In this document: positions 21,401 to 36,400 of the stretch, in pieces
Layout: every line of letters begins with the position of its first letter
Position numbering within the stretch: the first letter of the stretch is position 1
Source of the DNA: Diplolepis rosae
Lineage: Eukaryota > Arthropoda > Insecta > Hymenoptera > Diplolepididae
Length of the DNA: 64,000 nt
Reading direction: 5' to 3'
NCBI GenBank assembly: GCA_030998225.1
Contig: JAPYXD010000250.1
Location: 434,001 to 498,000, forward strand
Made by a program: the position numbers and the translations under genes
Notes under the pieces: model-generated
Database searches by the model: none
The model's input: only the letters and a program-made list of their open reading frames with translations
What the model was told of the DNA's origin: nothing

Positions 21401-24400
21401 AGCCATTCCCAAGCGATTGCATGCGTTGCAGATGATTAAAAAATGATGATGCAAAAAAGGAAGGGTTTTCTTCATCGCGTGGTGGCGGGTGATAAAAATT
21501 GGATTCATTGCAGCAACCCAAAAACAAGAAAGTCACAGGGATTGACCGGTCATGCTTCTACGTCGTCGGCGCGGCCGAATATTCACGCTGCGAAGGTTAT
21601 GCTGTGTATTTGGTGGGACCAGGTCGGTATTATTTATAATGAGCTGTTGAAACCGAACTTAACTATCAATGGGGAATGGTATCAAACGCAAATGATGCAG
21701 TTCCGCTCATATGAAGACATCAAAAAATGGCTTTATTCGTGGATAGCCTCAAAAGATGGACAAAAGTTGTAGTTAACGATGGGCAATACTTTGAATAATT
21801 CATTTGTAACCAGTTTTTCACAATAAAGTTGCATTTTATATATAATAGCATTAATATCAAGTGTAACAATTAATATATCCTGGAAATTCACAGTTAATCT
21901 AAAAAAAAGACATTTTTCGAAACTATTGAAATCGTCGAAGTGAGAGGGGGAATGCGAAATTTTGAATTATAAAGGACACCGTACCAAATACGTTAAAAAA
22001 AGGTCTGGGTGGATTACGCTAGAAATTTTATATTTTGTAGTTCATCAACCTTCGAATAAAAAATCCCAATGACATAACTTCGATAAATGGACGGTTTTTT
22101 GTGTGTGAGGCGTCAAAGGTACTCTTTTTGAAAGTACTTCCAAGTTTCGCATCTACAAAAACAAAGCTATTAATGCGGCGTTCAGTAACAATGCTTAGTT
22201 CTTTACAAGTTTTATATTTTATGGATCATAACTCCCCGAACTTAAAATCCTTATAACATAATCTTAAGAAAGCCACAGATTTCCGTCTGAAACGCGTCAA
22301 AGATGCTCCTTTGAAAACGCATCTGCAAAATATGGAGGCTATTGGTATGAAACTTGCTAGAGATGCTTAGACCTCTGCAAGTTAAACATTTCATGGATCA
22401 TGGCCCTCCGACCAAGAATCTTAATGAAATAATCTTGAAAATAGAACAGCTTCTCGCCTGTAACGCGTCAAAGATACTCCTTTGAAGCTGCTTCCGCGAA
22501 AAATAGAAGCTATTAAGCCATCACTCACTGGAAACACTTAGCTTTCTGCAAGCTTGACATCTTATCATTAGGATTCTGGGTATGGGGGTCATGATCCACA
22601 AAGTGTCAAACAGTTACACGTTGTGGATAGAGAGACTTTTCAATAATCATTTTTGAATTTTTCGAGCCCCAAATGCGACAATCCTGCTTATTAATGTAGC
22701 CCCTAAGGTGAAAATGAGCCTCATCGCTTACAATGATTTTTCAGTGAAATATAGGTTCATTTTCATGCATTTTTATAGTGAATTTTAACAATTTCAATGC
22801 TATTTTGAAGCGTATATCGTTCTATTTTTATTAATGGCATAGTTTTTAATTGTCATCTGTCAAAAAATTACACCTCTTATTATGAAAGCTGCCAAAATAT
22901 CGCATTATTCAAAATGAAACCTCTAATTGGAAAACCCTATAATTCGAGTTTCAGCAGCGTGAAGGACCCGTTTTGCCAAAACTCTAATCAATGAAATGAC
23001 CTATGCGCCCACTGAGTACGACATTACCCATTCCTAAGCTATCTTAAAAATTGTGCAGCTTTTTCTAAATTTCCAAAAACTTATGCTAAATGCTATTCTG
23101 ATTATCAAATTTTTTTTCCGTATTAAAATGTTGGAAGTTTGCTTGAGCGAACATGTTTTTTGATCAGGTTGTCACAGATAAAACTTTAACAATAACTAGC
23201 AAGGCTACTGATGCTCCATTTACCATGATACCCCTTCTCAATAGTAGCTATATCTTGGTGGAATTTTTCTCCGTGCTCGTCACTGACTATTTATAATTTT
23301 TCAGGAAAAAAATGTAAATGTGAGCGTAGAAAATATATCTTTAATGACATATTCACGTCCAAACTTTGAAATCGTGTCTACATTACATTTACACGACACT
23401 TGTAGTGCTTAGATTTGTAATATCCTAGGAAATTTCACATTACATTCGTTACATATAACCAGGTTTTTCTTTCCTCGAGGCTCAAGTCGTCGAATTCCGA
23501 ACGAGTCACGTTCGGGCCACTAAACATCTATTAGGAATTTTAATTAAAGTTTGTTTTTAATTGTAGGATCATTTTGTCTCTCCCCTCTGACTGAGGAGGC
23601 TATACTCGGAAAAACACTTTGGAAAACCCGAATATGATTGTGAGGGAAGAAGACAGAGAGAGATCTACCCCTTGGTTCCTTGCTCTTCCTGAATCGGGCC
23701 GAGAGGTTTTCTAGTTTTTGTCGTTGCCCAGAAGTGCAACTCTAGTTCTTTTATGTTGCGCGAACGAGCACATGCGCACACAACACAATCACCGTTTTTA
23801 ACACTTGTTAATTTAGTTTTGATTAGAAAAAAATAACGGTTGGCTTCTAACCAGAAAAGAACTGAATGCTTTTAAATTCGCCCTTTTCACTGCTTAAATT
23901 TTCTAATCAATCCTAATTTAAAATTTTTACGAAGAATTATCACTGCCGTTTTGTGATTCGGCAGTATTAATTTTTCTGAGATTTCTCGCTGCTTTGTACC
24001 ACTTTTTTTGTTCAAGGAAAACTGGCGAAAACTTGAATTGGACTTTAAACAGTCCGCCGAAGATTTTCGTTAACGTACGTTCGGTGCGATTCCCGAGAAT
24101 TTAATACTTTTATTATTTACGTCCATCCGATGTGACTTCCGGAATCCGGTATTACTAGGCAATTTTACAAGTCAGCCACAACTAGTAATTGAAGATTGAT
24201 CGTTTCGAACCGGGGGCGGGAAAATTAGAGAAAAGTATATTCTCTACTGTCCGAGTAGTTCTGGTTAGTACCAGGTTGCTCGAGTAACTGCGAATTAAAT
24301 TTTTCCCTGATCTTTTTTATTGGTTCATCGAGAGGAGAACATGCTATGGTTTTGCAATGATTAAGTAATTTATGATTGGACAAAGGTTAAAATGGTAGGG

Positions 24401-27400
24401 GTAATTTAAGAATTTGGAAGGACTTTGTATTATGCCGATTCTATTATTGCACTATTTGCTGATTTTCAAGTGTCAAATATTTTTCCTCTCTTTCTACACT
24501 TATCGTGAGACAGGAAATGCGCTCGCCGATTTTTAATATTTGATGCATGGCCATCAAATTGTAGAAACGATTTTAGTTTCCAATATACTTCAGAGTAAAT
24601 TGAAATATATTCAATTAGTCTAGGCTTACAATTGGTATATGGATTAAAAGCCTTAACATAATCATTTAAGTATTCAGATGAGTCTTAGGTTTTAGTTACA
24701 AAAGTACGTGGCCTTTGTTACGGGAGATCAGCTAGCTAAAGCATCTAAGCAAGGATAGGTGCAGGAGAAGGAGATGTGATTATGGAATATATGCTAGCCT
24801 CATGATGTAGAGCAGAGCACATCACCAGGAATGCTGAGTTGCATTGGTCATTGGAATGCACTCAGGTTACGAGGGCTAACAAATGTGCATTTAATTCGCT
24901 TCTGAAAATCAATTGATATTGCATTAATTCGATTTTGTGCATCAATCAAAACATTTTCCAAAAAAATATTACACACTTTGGACCGATCGTAATACTTGTG
25001 ACACATAAAGTAAGAGAGAAAGCATTATTTAGTAATTTCAAAAATCAATGGATTTATTAATAATAGAAACATTGTACTTCTGAACATATCAAGCGAAAAG
25101 GGACCCTCATATTTGAGGGGCCCGAAGCAGGCCGCCTCCCCCCCTCTAGTCCGCCACTGCAGTAGAAGCATCTTCATAACATCGTAGCACTCTTTTAAAT
25201 GTGTAGCATAGGCATCAGGTATGAAAGGAGACTCATTGCCATTATACAGAATCAGGCTAGTCTTATTTTAATCGATGAATAAACACCACTCACTAGCTAT
25301 TTGCAATCTGTTGCTTATTCTTTTCTTTAAAGCCCTTTGTGAGTGTGGTATTACAGATATAGAAATTTACATCATAATTTTGTGGTTCATTCCAAATCAC
25401 TGATGTACAGAAATTTAGATTTGGATGATTGTTTTGACTTGTAGACCTCAATTAAATTATTCAAATAGGACACAAAAGCTTGAATGGTAGAAATACGACA
25501 ATGGAAAGGAAAATAAATTTATTCACTATGATTGAAGATAAGTTCCTCTACAGAAACCCACCCAAAATCGACCCAATGAAGTTCAGAAACAAATGACAAT
25601 GTGATTGACTGTCTTATGTTTCACAACTGTATGAAATTAAGAAACAAGTTAAATGTAAGTGATCGCCATTTGTGTGCGAGTGTAACAGCAATTATGCATT
25701 CGCATAAGTATGTCCTTCTTACACTCATAGCCTATTACACATTATTCGAAGTATAAAGATCAACTGTTATGTGTTTTGTTTCATGTATGTGACATGAAAA
25801 AATATTCATATCATCATAATTTTTAATTTTGTTTTTGATTATTTTTCAATTATTATTATCAATAAATAATAATAACGTTTTTACAATTAAAATATTTCAT
25901 TTTCAGCAAATGCCTGAGGAGGAAGCATTTGCAGTACTTGTAGCTCTTATGCAAGAGTACCGTTTACGGGACATGTTTAAACCAAGCATGGCTGAATTAG
26001 GAGTTTGCATGTATCAGCTGGAACATTTAGTTGCAGACACATACCCTGACTTACATGCTCACTTCACTGCGCAAGGCTTTCATACTTCAATGTATGCTTC
26101 CTCTTGGTTCTTAACCCTTTTCACCACGGCCTTAAGTCTTCCTCTCGCCTGTCGCATTTTTGACGTGTTTCTCTCGGAAGGAATGGATACCATTTTCAAA
26201 GTTGCGCTTGCTATGTTGTCTTTAGGCAAAGAAAATTTGCTGAGCCTTGATATGGAAGGCATGTTAAAGGTAGATTTCCATGTAATTTGTAGTTATTTAT
26301 TGAAGAATATTTTGTTTTATCGAGTTATCTACAATATTTTAATATGAAATTTGCTTAATTTCTAGTTTTTTCAAAAGGATTTACCTGGTAAAGCAGAAGC
26401 AAACCCAAATTCTCTGATGAGTCTTGCTTATGAAATGAAAATTAATGCAAAGCGCATGAAAAAATTAGAAAAAGATTATACCATTTTGAGGATGAAAGAA
26501 CAAGAGGAAATGGTAGAATTACGAAGGCTTAGAGCTGAAAATAGATTACTCAGACAAAGAACTGAACTCTTAGAAGCTGAATCCGCGGAGCTTGCCGACA
26601 GGTTGGTAAGAGGTCAAGTTTCTCGTGCAGAAGAAGAAGAGACAGCCTTTGTTGTACAAAGAGAGTTAGCAGCTTTACGTCACACTCACCTTGAAACCAG
26701 TCATCAGTTGGAACAAGCTCATGATGAATTGAGGTCTCTGTCGATTCTTTTAGAAGAGAATCTCATGTCAAAACAGTCATCTCTTGACGAGATTCTTCTC
26801 AAACAAGAAGCACTGTCACAGAAAGAAGAAATGGTTCAGTGTTTACAAGAAGAATTGGTCAGGGTTAGATTGCACGAAGCAGAAAATGACGTGACAATTA
26901 GAGATCTGAGAACCAGAATTCAAGAATTAGAGCAAGATAAAAAAACTTTACGAGAGTCTACTCCTGATAATTCTGTTGCTCATTTACAGGAAGAACTAAT
27001 TGCTGTCAAACTTAGAGAAGCCGAGGCAAACTTATCACTAAAGGTTAGTTTCTTTAAGGTGTTTAGTTATACTAAAGAGAGTATAACTTTGAATTTTTCC
27101 ATGATAGATTTTTAAGAACTTAGTTTTTCAAAACGTGTCATATAATTTTGATTGGGTATAATAACAACTTTTAGCTATCGAAAAATGAATAAGGTCCTAG
27201 GAGTAATAAATTCATATTAAAATCACATTCAGGGCAATTTCTTATCCAAAAAAAAACGGAAATTAGAAGTTAATATAAGTGATTTTATTTTCATACAATA
27301 AGTATTGACAAAAACAATATACTCAGAAATAGAAATTTACTTGAGACTCATTGTTTTATTCAATCAATAACTTTAAGTTCTATCAACTTTAATTAAGTGA

Positions 27401-30400
27401 TTGGAAATTTCACTGTTTCTCTGTGTAATCTGCAAATTTAGGGAAGGTTTTAAATAATTTTTCGGATTTTTTAAGGACTTACGACAAAGAGTTATTGAAT
27501 TAAGCGCTGCGTGGCACAAGCATTTACAAGAGCATCGTTCATCTCACCCTGCTCAGACTGTAGATTCAACGCCAAAAAAGTTGTTGTTTTGGGAAAATAG
27601 AGGTCATGAAATTCAGAAGCTTGAAGAAGATTTAATGACAACTCGTATACGAGAAATGGAAGCTCTTACCGAGGTTAAAGAACTTCGACTTAAAGTTATG
27701 GAGTTGGAAACACAGGTACAAGTGGCAACGAATCAGCTGCGGAGGCAAGATGAAGGTTTTAAAGTACTTAAAGAGGACTTAGAGACATATTTAAAGAGAG
27801 AGAAGGACTTGATGTCAAAGTTAAGGGAGCAGCAACATAAATACACTGATTTAGAGTCTAAAATGAAGGACGAAACTTTGATGGCTAAGATCAGGGACGC
27901 AGAACATGCACAACACGTCGCTGAATTAACACAAAAAATGTCTGTTCTTGAATTAAAGGTAATGCAAGTTTAACTAGTTTTCCAATATCTTATTGATTAT
28001 AAAATCAAAATTATGCTTTATCATTTTTGATCAAACAAATGTTGTTGCTTACAGAATGAGGAAATGTTTACAGAAGGGGAATTAAGAGGAAATCTAGACG
28101 ACACTGAACGAGTGCGAGATTTACAAGATAAAATCACGGAACTTAAAGCTGAGGTAATGTTGATATTTCTAATCGATTTTAACTTCAAGCATTTGGACAG
28201 GACGAATGCCATTATTGTTACTTCAGAACGTAACCGGCTCTTTTATCTAAACTGTTCCTCTCTATCAAATTTGTATACAATCACGTTTGTTCATTAAAAA
28301 AACCCTAGAAATTGGTTATAAGGCAAGATTAATTATTTGCCTCTTACTGCAAAAAGACTTTTGTTTGTCGTGATATAGAAGTCTAAGCTCCAAGAAGAGT
28401 GTCAAGTAGTTCGGCTTGATGACTTGTATCATTGAGTATAATAACTTCAATTCGATTCGGAATTTAACACCAACACTGGACCCACTTCAACAAAATAGGT
28501 TGAATTGTAGTTTTGATCTTTGTATATCAGTTACACCATGGAGTTTGGATGTTGATTGAACCGCTTAAGCATTGGACTCTTAACTTTTTATAGGTGTGAA
28601 GGAGGACAATTATGACGAGATGTAATAATTTATATACATACATGATGGCTACGAGTGGATTGTGGAATAGGCTATGAGTTCGAAAGGAACAATCTTATAC
28701 GAAGTCATATGGCTTTTACACTGAAACTCAAAGATTTATTCTGCAACCCATTCGTGGCCACTTTATGTAGTGAGTATGTAGTGGTGCGTTCATTAGCTTC
28801 CTTAACCTTCTCCCTACGTCTGTCGAATTGTTAGCTTGCGTTTCCATTATATCAATATATGGTAATACCGCCTTGATTATTCTATTGATTTGTTGTTCTT
28901 CTTATAACTTGCGATCAAATTTCCAAGAACTTCGACGACCGAATCTGAATCAAACAATCACACTATTTTTAAATGATAAGTCATAAAAATAGAGGAAGGA
29001 AGAAGGCTATTACCAAGTCCCCTTCCTCCATTTGCAATTATTTTACTTACTGCTACACAACGGCCAACGTTTTTGTGCCTCTCTGACACACTTTTCAAGA
29101 CTAACTCACATACAGACAGAAGCAGCCCCTTTCTTCCCCATCCATGCGCAACCATACTAAGGCACAAGAACATACAACACGGCCCAAAAAATTTCAGATT
29201 TCGAAAACCATTAATAATACCAGCACAAAGTCAAGAATCAATATAAATTCACTCTACATACAATTTTCTAAGCTATAAATATGCTACTAAATTATCAAAA
29301 CAGCCATTTAACCCATCTACGACGAAGATCATTCATTATTCGGCATGTTTTTGAACCTAAACTTCATGCCTGTCACAAAGAAATAAATGGATGAAACTCA
29401 GTATTCCTTATATTTTCGAATGTGCTCTAACAGAATCCAGGCTCATAATCGAGACATATCATGAATTAGAAAGGTGACATTAATTTTTTCCAGCGATATC
29501 TGGTCAAATTAGTGAAATTCAAAATAGCGGATTCAATATAGTGACCTTAAAGCAAGAAAAGTATGCACTTTATATCAACTATTCAAAGATTCTTGGATTT
29601 TTATGAACTCATAATTGACAGAGATTTTTTCCCTCTTGTTACATTTTTTATTAATGCATAATCAAAAATTGTGTCCTCACATTTCACTATCAGTTTCACC
29701 TAAAGACTAAGTAGATAAAACAAAGTAGAATTTAATTTTCTGTAGTATGATTTATTAGAGTAAGTTTTTTTTCCTTGTATTGTTTTCGTCAACACTCAGA
29801 TTCCTACGTATTCGTTATTTATTTTCACAATAAATAAAAATCCGACCACTTCTGGCACAGAAAATTCAAGTTATCGAAATTCAATTATATCGAGGGAATG
29901 ATGTTTGTGTTTTTAATATTTGATGCTTGTTTTACACTTTGAAGTATTCTTATAGTGAAACTTTTCTCGCGATGTCTTTATGAAATTCCCGCCTTTTTTC
30001 TTTCATCTTAAATATAGTATGATCTACATTTTGTTGAGTCAGTAGCACGGAAAGTCTCCCATGATAGATCAATCTTGAAGTGGATGTTCTTAAAATCATA
30101 CAAATAAACTAAGATCTCGTGATACAACTTTATATGTTATATTTTTTATGCAATGTCTGGAAAATAACCAAGGTGAATTATTATGAATATTGAAGATGAA
30201 ACATATACCATCTTTATTTTGAAAAGTTTTCAAGACATTTGAAAAATTTTGAGCAATTTATTAATTCAAATAATTCACGATTTCGGAAACTACACGATGT
30301 TTCGAAACGTAGACATACAATTTTAGATCTACTAATGTAAGAATTTACTACGTTTGTTCCATTTCTTTGCGTGTGAATCCGTTTTGGTGTCTGATCCTGA

Positions 30401-33400
30401 GAGAAAAGAAGACTCTAATGCCTTTTGGAAGAAGTTTGTTTCCGTTCCGAACATAGTAAATGTTTCTGACATTTTCACCTTAAACTGACAATGTTACCTC
30501 ATAATAACTTCTTGTCGTATCTAAGAAACTTGGATAATTTTGAATCGTCATTTATATATTTGTCGAGGTGCTACAAAATAATTTGGTATGAAATTCATCA
30601 TTATTCCGAATCTTAGAAGGCTTCATCATTATATTCAAACTGTGAGTTCTGAATCTTCTGCTGCCAGTAGAAACTAGGCCCGTATTATTAAATTAATGTT
30701 CCTGTGTGTTAACTACGTTCCTATTATGGGAGTTTGATAGCCAGCTTGATTGATTTTTAATATTAGAGAAGTGTAATGATGGATTACCAACTTTTGGACC
30801 GAATCATCTTGAATTTTATGCATTACAGTAAAACCCCATTTATCGCAACTCCCGTTTATTGCAACTTGTCTCTCCCGTTTATCGCAATAAACTTTACCAT
30901 TTTTTTCTCCCTCTTATTAGTAGAAGGAGTGGTCACGTGATTGGAAGGTGTTGCGATAAACGGGGTTTTACTGTAATTCAAAAGATTATTCTCATCAATT
31001 TTTGAGATCATCGACTTTAAAAATACATCCCTAAAGTGTAATCGATAATTAGCAGAACATAACGAACTTCGACCAATCAAGACAAAGCCTAATCGGTTGC
31101 TAACGTCATTAAGGAGAAAAATAAACCGCATAGATTATCACCTTTTTGTCAGCAGCTTTCGAAGAAGAAAGTCCTCTCTGAGTTTCAAATTTGTTTCATC
31201 TCAAAATCTACGTTAGCCTGATATATGAGGATTAAATAACTCAAAATTCCTGTTTGGTTAAATTTCATTGGATAGTTTGAATGAGCAATTTGTAGTAGCC
31301 AAATTGTTTTAATCATTCTTTAGTATAATTGGCTCTGTTTATTTCGATTCATTTTCGCATATATATAAAATCATTTTCTTTATTTGTTTAATCTTGAATG
31401 ATTTTTTAAATTTAAAAATAACCTCATCAATTATTGTAAAACAATCAAATATTGTACATGCGAACGTCGATAATAATTATTTTGCAAATTTTTGGGTAAA
31501 TTTAATTGTTATAAATTATTTAAATAATTTTGTTTTTGTTTGGAAAGTTAAACCTTTTTAAAAATGTACAACCAGGTCCCTCTACTATTACACAGCTCCA
31601 CAAAAAAAATGAAAAGTTGCATGCAGCAACGAGACCAACTTTATTATATGTTTTCGGGGTCGCTGAATCCGAATCCGAGGTCCATCTAACCCCATCACGT
31701 TAGGGTTTTTCATGACCTTAAAAATGACCTTAATAGCCCAATAACCCCTAAAATCCTGTTTTTTCGTATGTTTGCAACCCAGGAAACCTCCACGATGTTG
31801 ACGGTGGGCAACGGAGTTATTCCGTGATCTGGCAGACCCTGGATAACGGCATTCATGCCGTAATGGCAAACACACGAAAAAAATTTACGATGCAAGGAAT
31901 CGATACACCAGTATCGGCGACCATACATCATGTGTGTGTCAAATTTCAATCGATTCAAAAAACATATGGCCGACTTACGACGATTTATATTTTAAAAACT
32001 TATTAAATATTATGTTCAAAAATTTTCAGTTTTTAATTTTTAATACCAAAAATAACCATGCCTATATTTTTAAAGAATTGATTTTACGACTTTTAAAATT
32101 TCAAGCCAATGTGAGATCAGGGGCCAACAGTTCTTGCATGTACAAAAGTGTTAGTAGATCTAATTTTTTTTTCATTTTGAGATTGGGATTCCATATTATT
32201 ATTTTGTTAATTTAGCGAAATCTGATTTTAATATGTTTTTCTATTAGACTTCGTGAATAGTAATTTAAATATAGAGTATTTTTAATGCTGTTTGTTTTTA
32301 ATCTTTAATTTGAAACAATCTTTCAACTGTCTGAGAAATAAATATATAGATAGAGTACGAAGTTTTATTTTAGATAAGACGTCATTTTCAGTTCACCAAT
32401 AATCTTTATGATGATTTTGGAGACGCGTGAAGAGAAAAGTGTCATTTTAATTGAGTAAGCCAATCGATTCGTTAGTCCGCAGGGTATGATCACCCAATGT
32501 TAGGTTATAGTATAATTCATCTATCAAGTAGCTATCGCATTCTTCGTCACTGTCGGAAATCTCACTTTTGAATCAAAAAGTAACAAAAATGGTTTAATGA
32601 ATGGATCGAGTCAAAACAAACAGAATTTTTCCTTCGAGGTATACCTGGAAATTGTTGCTCTAAATATTTAACACAATTTCCTTCCTTATCTAGAGCTTTG
32701 ATAAACTGTTTCATTAGTCCAAGTTTAATATGGAGGAATAAAAGCAATATATTTGAAGGGTTCACCACAGGTTTGTTAATGATGACCTCGATAGACAGGA
32801 ACCGAATTGATAAAATTTGAACTTAGTACGGGTTTTTTTAGGTGATTTCATCAACTTCAGCATGAAATTATTTTTAAATTTTTCAAAATGAATTTTCATT
32901 TTAAAAAATTGAACAATAAAAAAAATCAATTTTTTAACACTTTTGCCCCCTACGATTTTTTTTGAAAACTACGCCAAAATGTTCCTCATTCCATTAGCTT
33001 TTCAGCCCCTAAAAAAATTTGGGACAGCAAAGGGTTTATGTGCTACAGGATAAAATGTGGCACAGCGTAACGCACCGAACAGCACCAAACATGCTCCCGT
33101 GGTGCATAATATTTATTTTTACTTTCTGGGAGTTGTGGAAGGAAAAGTCTGAAAAGAAAAGATGCCTTCGAACTTGAAACCTTCTCGAGAGAAGAATTCA
33201 TAAAAGAAGGCAAGGGATCGCATTTGCAGAAAACTTGCAAAAGCTTTGAGTTTGTAACAGAATATTTTCACGTAACATTAACAGTTTTCAAATTATATTC
33301 AAGCGAAGTACAAAAGGAGTAATGCCATAACCATAATATGATGATTCTGACTCAATATGCCAATTCCGTTTATCGTTTTTCTGCTATTTTTCTTATCTGA

Positions 33401-36400
33401 ATCCACCTTTACCCAGGATCAACGACGTGAATGTGGCAGAAAACTAATCCCATCTTTTTGTGTTTTTTTTTTGTTTTTATTTTTTTGTTTTTTTATCGAG
33501 TTTATTTTAACTTTGAAAAGGTTTCGAAAATAACATTACTTTTCGCTTGAATTTGATTTTAATCAAGTGCTCTTGCATTTGCATCCACGTTTTGGCAAGA
33601 ACACTGTTGAAGTCTCAGAAGAACTGAAAGTTTCTATCTAGATCTGAGTGTTCCTCTTTCAAAGAAAAAAAAAACCAAAGTTCTTGTTAGGTTTTCTTTT
33701 GCCTAGTTGTAGAGAGCTTCAGCAGTCAGAATTTTTTTAGAAAGTGGAAGTTGTAGGCTAGCTCGGGCTGCAAGTCGTTTCAAATTGCCACCTATACCAT
33801 CACAAGGACCTTTTCCGTGCGCAGTTTCATGGAAATGCCATTCAGCCGGTACGCCAAAATCCTTCTCATGATTCATCAGATTAGCAAAACTAAACCGATT
33901 TTTGTAGTGCTGTGCTGCTCCATCAGTAAAATATATTATTTTGTTCATGGTAATACTTTGCTATCGTAAATGCTCCATGAGATTTTTTTGAAATGTATGC
34001 ACAGCTACAGTATTATGTGAAAAATCGTCAGAAAGAATTACCATATTGTGATATTTTTAAGTTCCACCCTCTATTTAATAATATACGACTATGTGAATGG
34101 AAACCTGATTGTTATTCCAATGGAAGGATTACGCAGCAGTTTGTGCAATAAATGCATAATTTTCTGCAAAATCGCACAGGACTAGAACTTTTCCTTCTTT
34201 CAACGTTTTCTTCTTAACAGCCAAATAAATTGATTGCTACTTAGCTATGAAATCGTCACCTCTCAAGACAACAAGTTTGTTACAAAACTCGTCAAAAAAT
34301 TTGTCACTATCTTGAAGTCTGGTCTTTAATGTTGACTGATCAGTGCTTTGCCAAAGTTGGTACTCTATTTCACTAATACCTTCAGACTCAAAAATATGTA
34401 TTAAGTGCTTTTTGATAATCTTCACATTATCGGACACTTTTGACATTCTCCAGAGTGACAGTTGGGTATTGGATTTTCACAAACCATAATTTTCAAACAA
34501 TATTTGTAAGAAGTGTGTTTCAAAGTACTGGTTTCAGTCAACAAAGGCATACCAGCTCCATCAATCATCAAATTCACATTTTTGTGGTATGTGCATACAC
34601 AAACTGAATGTGTTCCGCTTGAACCTGCAAAGACACAGTGTTTTGAACGCAAGCGAGCAAAAGTTGAAAATCAAATTTTACAATTTGAATTTTCTGTTTT
34701 AAAAAGTTCGTACAGTTCGCGAAGATTGCACAAAATCAGGCGCTTATGTACGTGTATTCGTTTACCGTTTGGGTGTTTTACGGATAAATAATCTTTTTTG
34801 CCCGGTAAAAACCGGCTATTGACATCATTTTCGTAAAAGCTTTTGACAGTCTCTTTTATTTCAGTAGACAAACCTCTATGAAATTTTTTTCCCTTCGTTT
34901 TGCTTTTACTACCATTAAGTGAGAGCAGCCAAACATCTTAGAAACTTTTCTTTCGATCCACGAATTTGGCAGAAAAGATAATATCTAATACTGTTGTGCG
35001 TTACTCGTTGGAGAGTCTTGAAATTTGTTTTTTAAATTCTGGACAATTCGATTCAAATCCGAAATAGCGTTTTTTTTAACACCTCCTCTTTTTTTAGTGT
35101 ATGGTACAAAGCCTTCACCATAAGGACAATCACTGTCCGATTAAACAGTCATTTCAGAACCTTTGAATGGTCCACTGGGCTCAGTATCACATTCATCTGG
35201 CCAACCTTTCTGAAATACTACTTTTCGACATTTATCACAAAGATGAACTTCTTCAGGCACGGTTTTTCCTTTGAGTTTTGATTTTGAAATACGACGCGAA
35301 TTTTTGGTTCTATGACTTTCTTATTTGGAAGAATTCATGCATTTAAGGAAAGTCATTATTTTGTCCAATTGAGAAAGTACTTACCGTTTATTAATCAATA
35401 AATTTTTATGTAATATTAACTACGTAAGATGACTCCATATATTTTTTCGCGGAACGATTTCGTTTACGAGAAAGCCATATATACAACACTGCCTGGTGGC
35501 CAGAAAGTAAAGGTAGTTGGTACTATCTGGGCCGTATAGAAATATTATTAAACCCGGTATACTCACAGTCATTGAATCTCTCAAAGGGCGTAGCCGGGTA
35601 AGTATGGTGGGCTGCCCCCGCTTGGATTTGATTCATATGTGGTGGATAAGTTTGTACCATTATAAATTAGGTAGCTGTGTGCAATAAGTTCGTATTCGAA
35701 TTTAGTGGTTTTGACTCATTTGAGTGTGTGTTAGAAATCGTCAGCCGTCCGTCCGGCGAATTTGGATCTGTGTAAGCACAGCATTGCTGCAGACCAATAT
35801 GGCAGATTATGTTACTCTCAATGTACGCATGAATGGAGTTCCTTAAACTGTACTGTCTGCATATTCAGGGCATCTCCACGTGGTGACGGTGGGCAACGGG
35901 ATTTTTCCGGCAAAGTTCCTGGATAAAAAATGTTATGCCGTCATGGCAGACAGCCGTCATCATCCAGCGACCGTACCTCATTAGCAAATTCATTGAAAAG
36001 TTTGCTGAATTAAAGATGTGCTGCTTGCTGCAGGTTTACTAAAAGTGTAAATAATCGTAAGAAAAGAGTAGAATCTGAGGATGAAGCAAATGCTTTTTCT
36101 CTTTGCTTTGGAAAATGATGTTTTATATTGGAACTGTCGCACCATTGCTTGCAAAAACAGAAAATTGGATAATAGTAGTCGATTTTCTGACATTAGAGGA
36201 ACATTTTCTGAGAGCGGTAATTTTTCGGAATCAAGCTACAAAGATCCAGAATTTGAGACACGCATAAAATCTAAAGTAAGCGAAGGTTTTGAGCACATTC
36301 GAATTCAAATTCAAAGGTCTGTGGCAACGTACAAATATTGCTGTGTTTATTACAAGGCGCAAGATTTAACAGTAGTTCCGAAACAACCACGCATGCAATC

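Noticed and set aside
26080..26262. Minus-strand ORF inside Evi5 exon
   Set aside because: Antisense shadow of the TBC-domain coding sequence.
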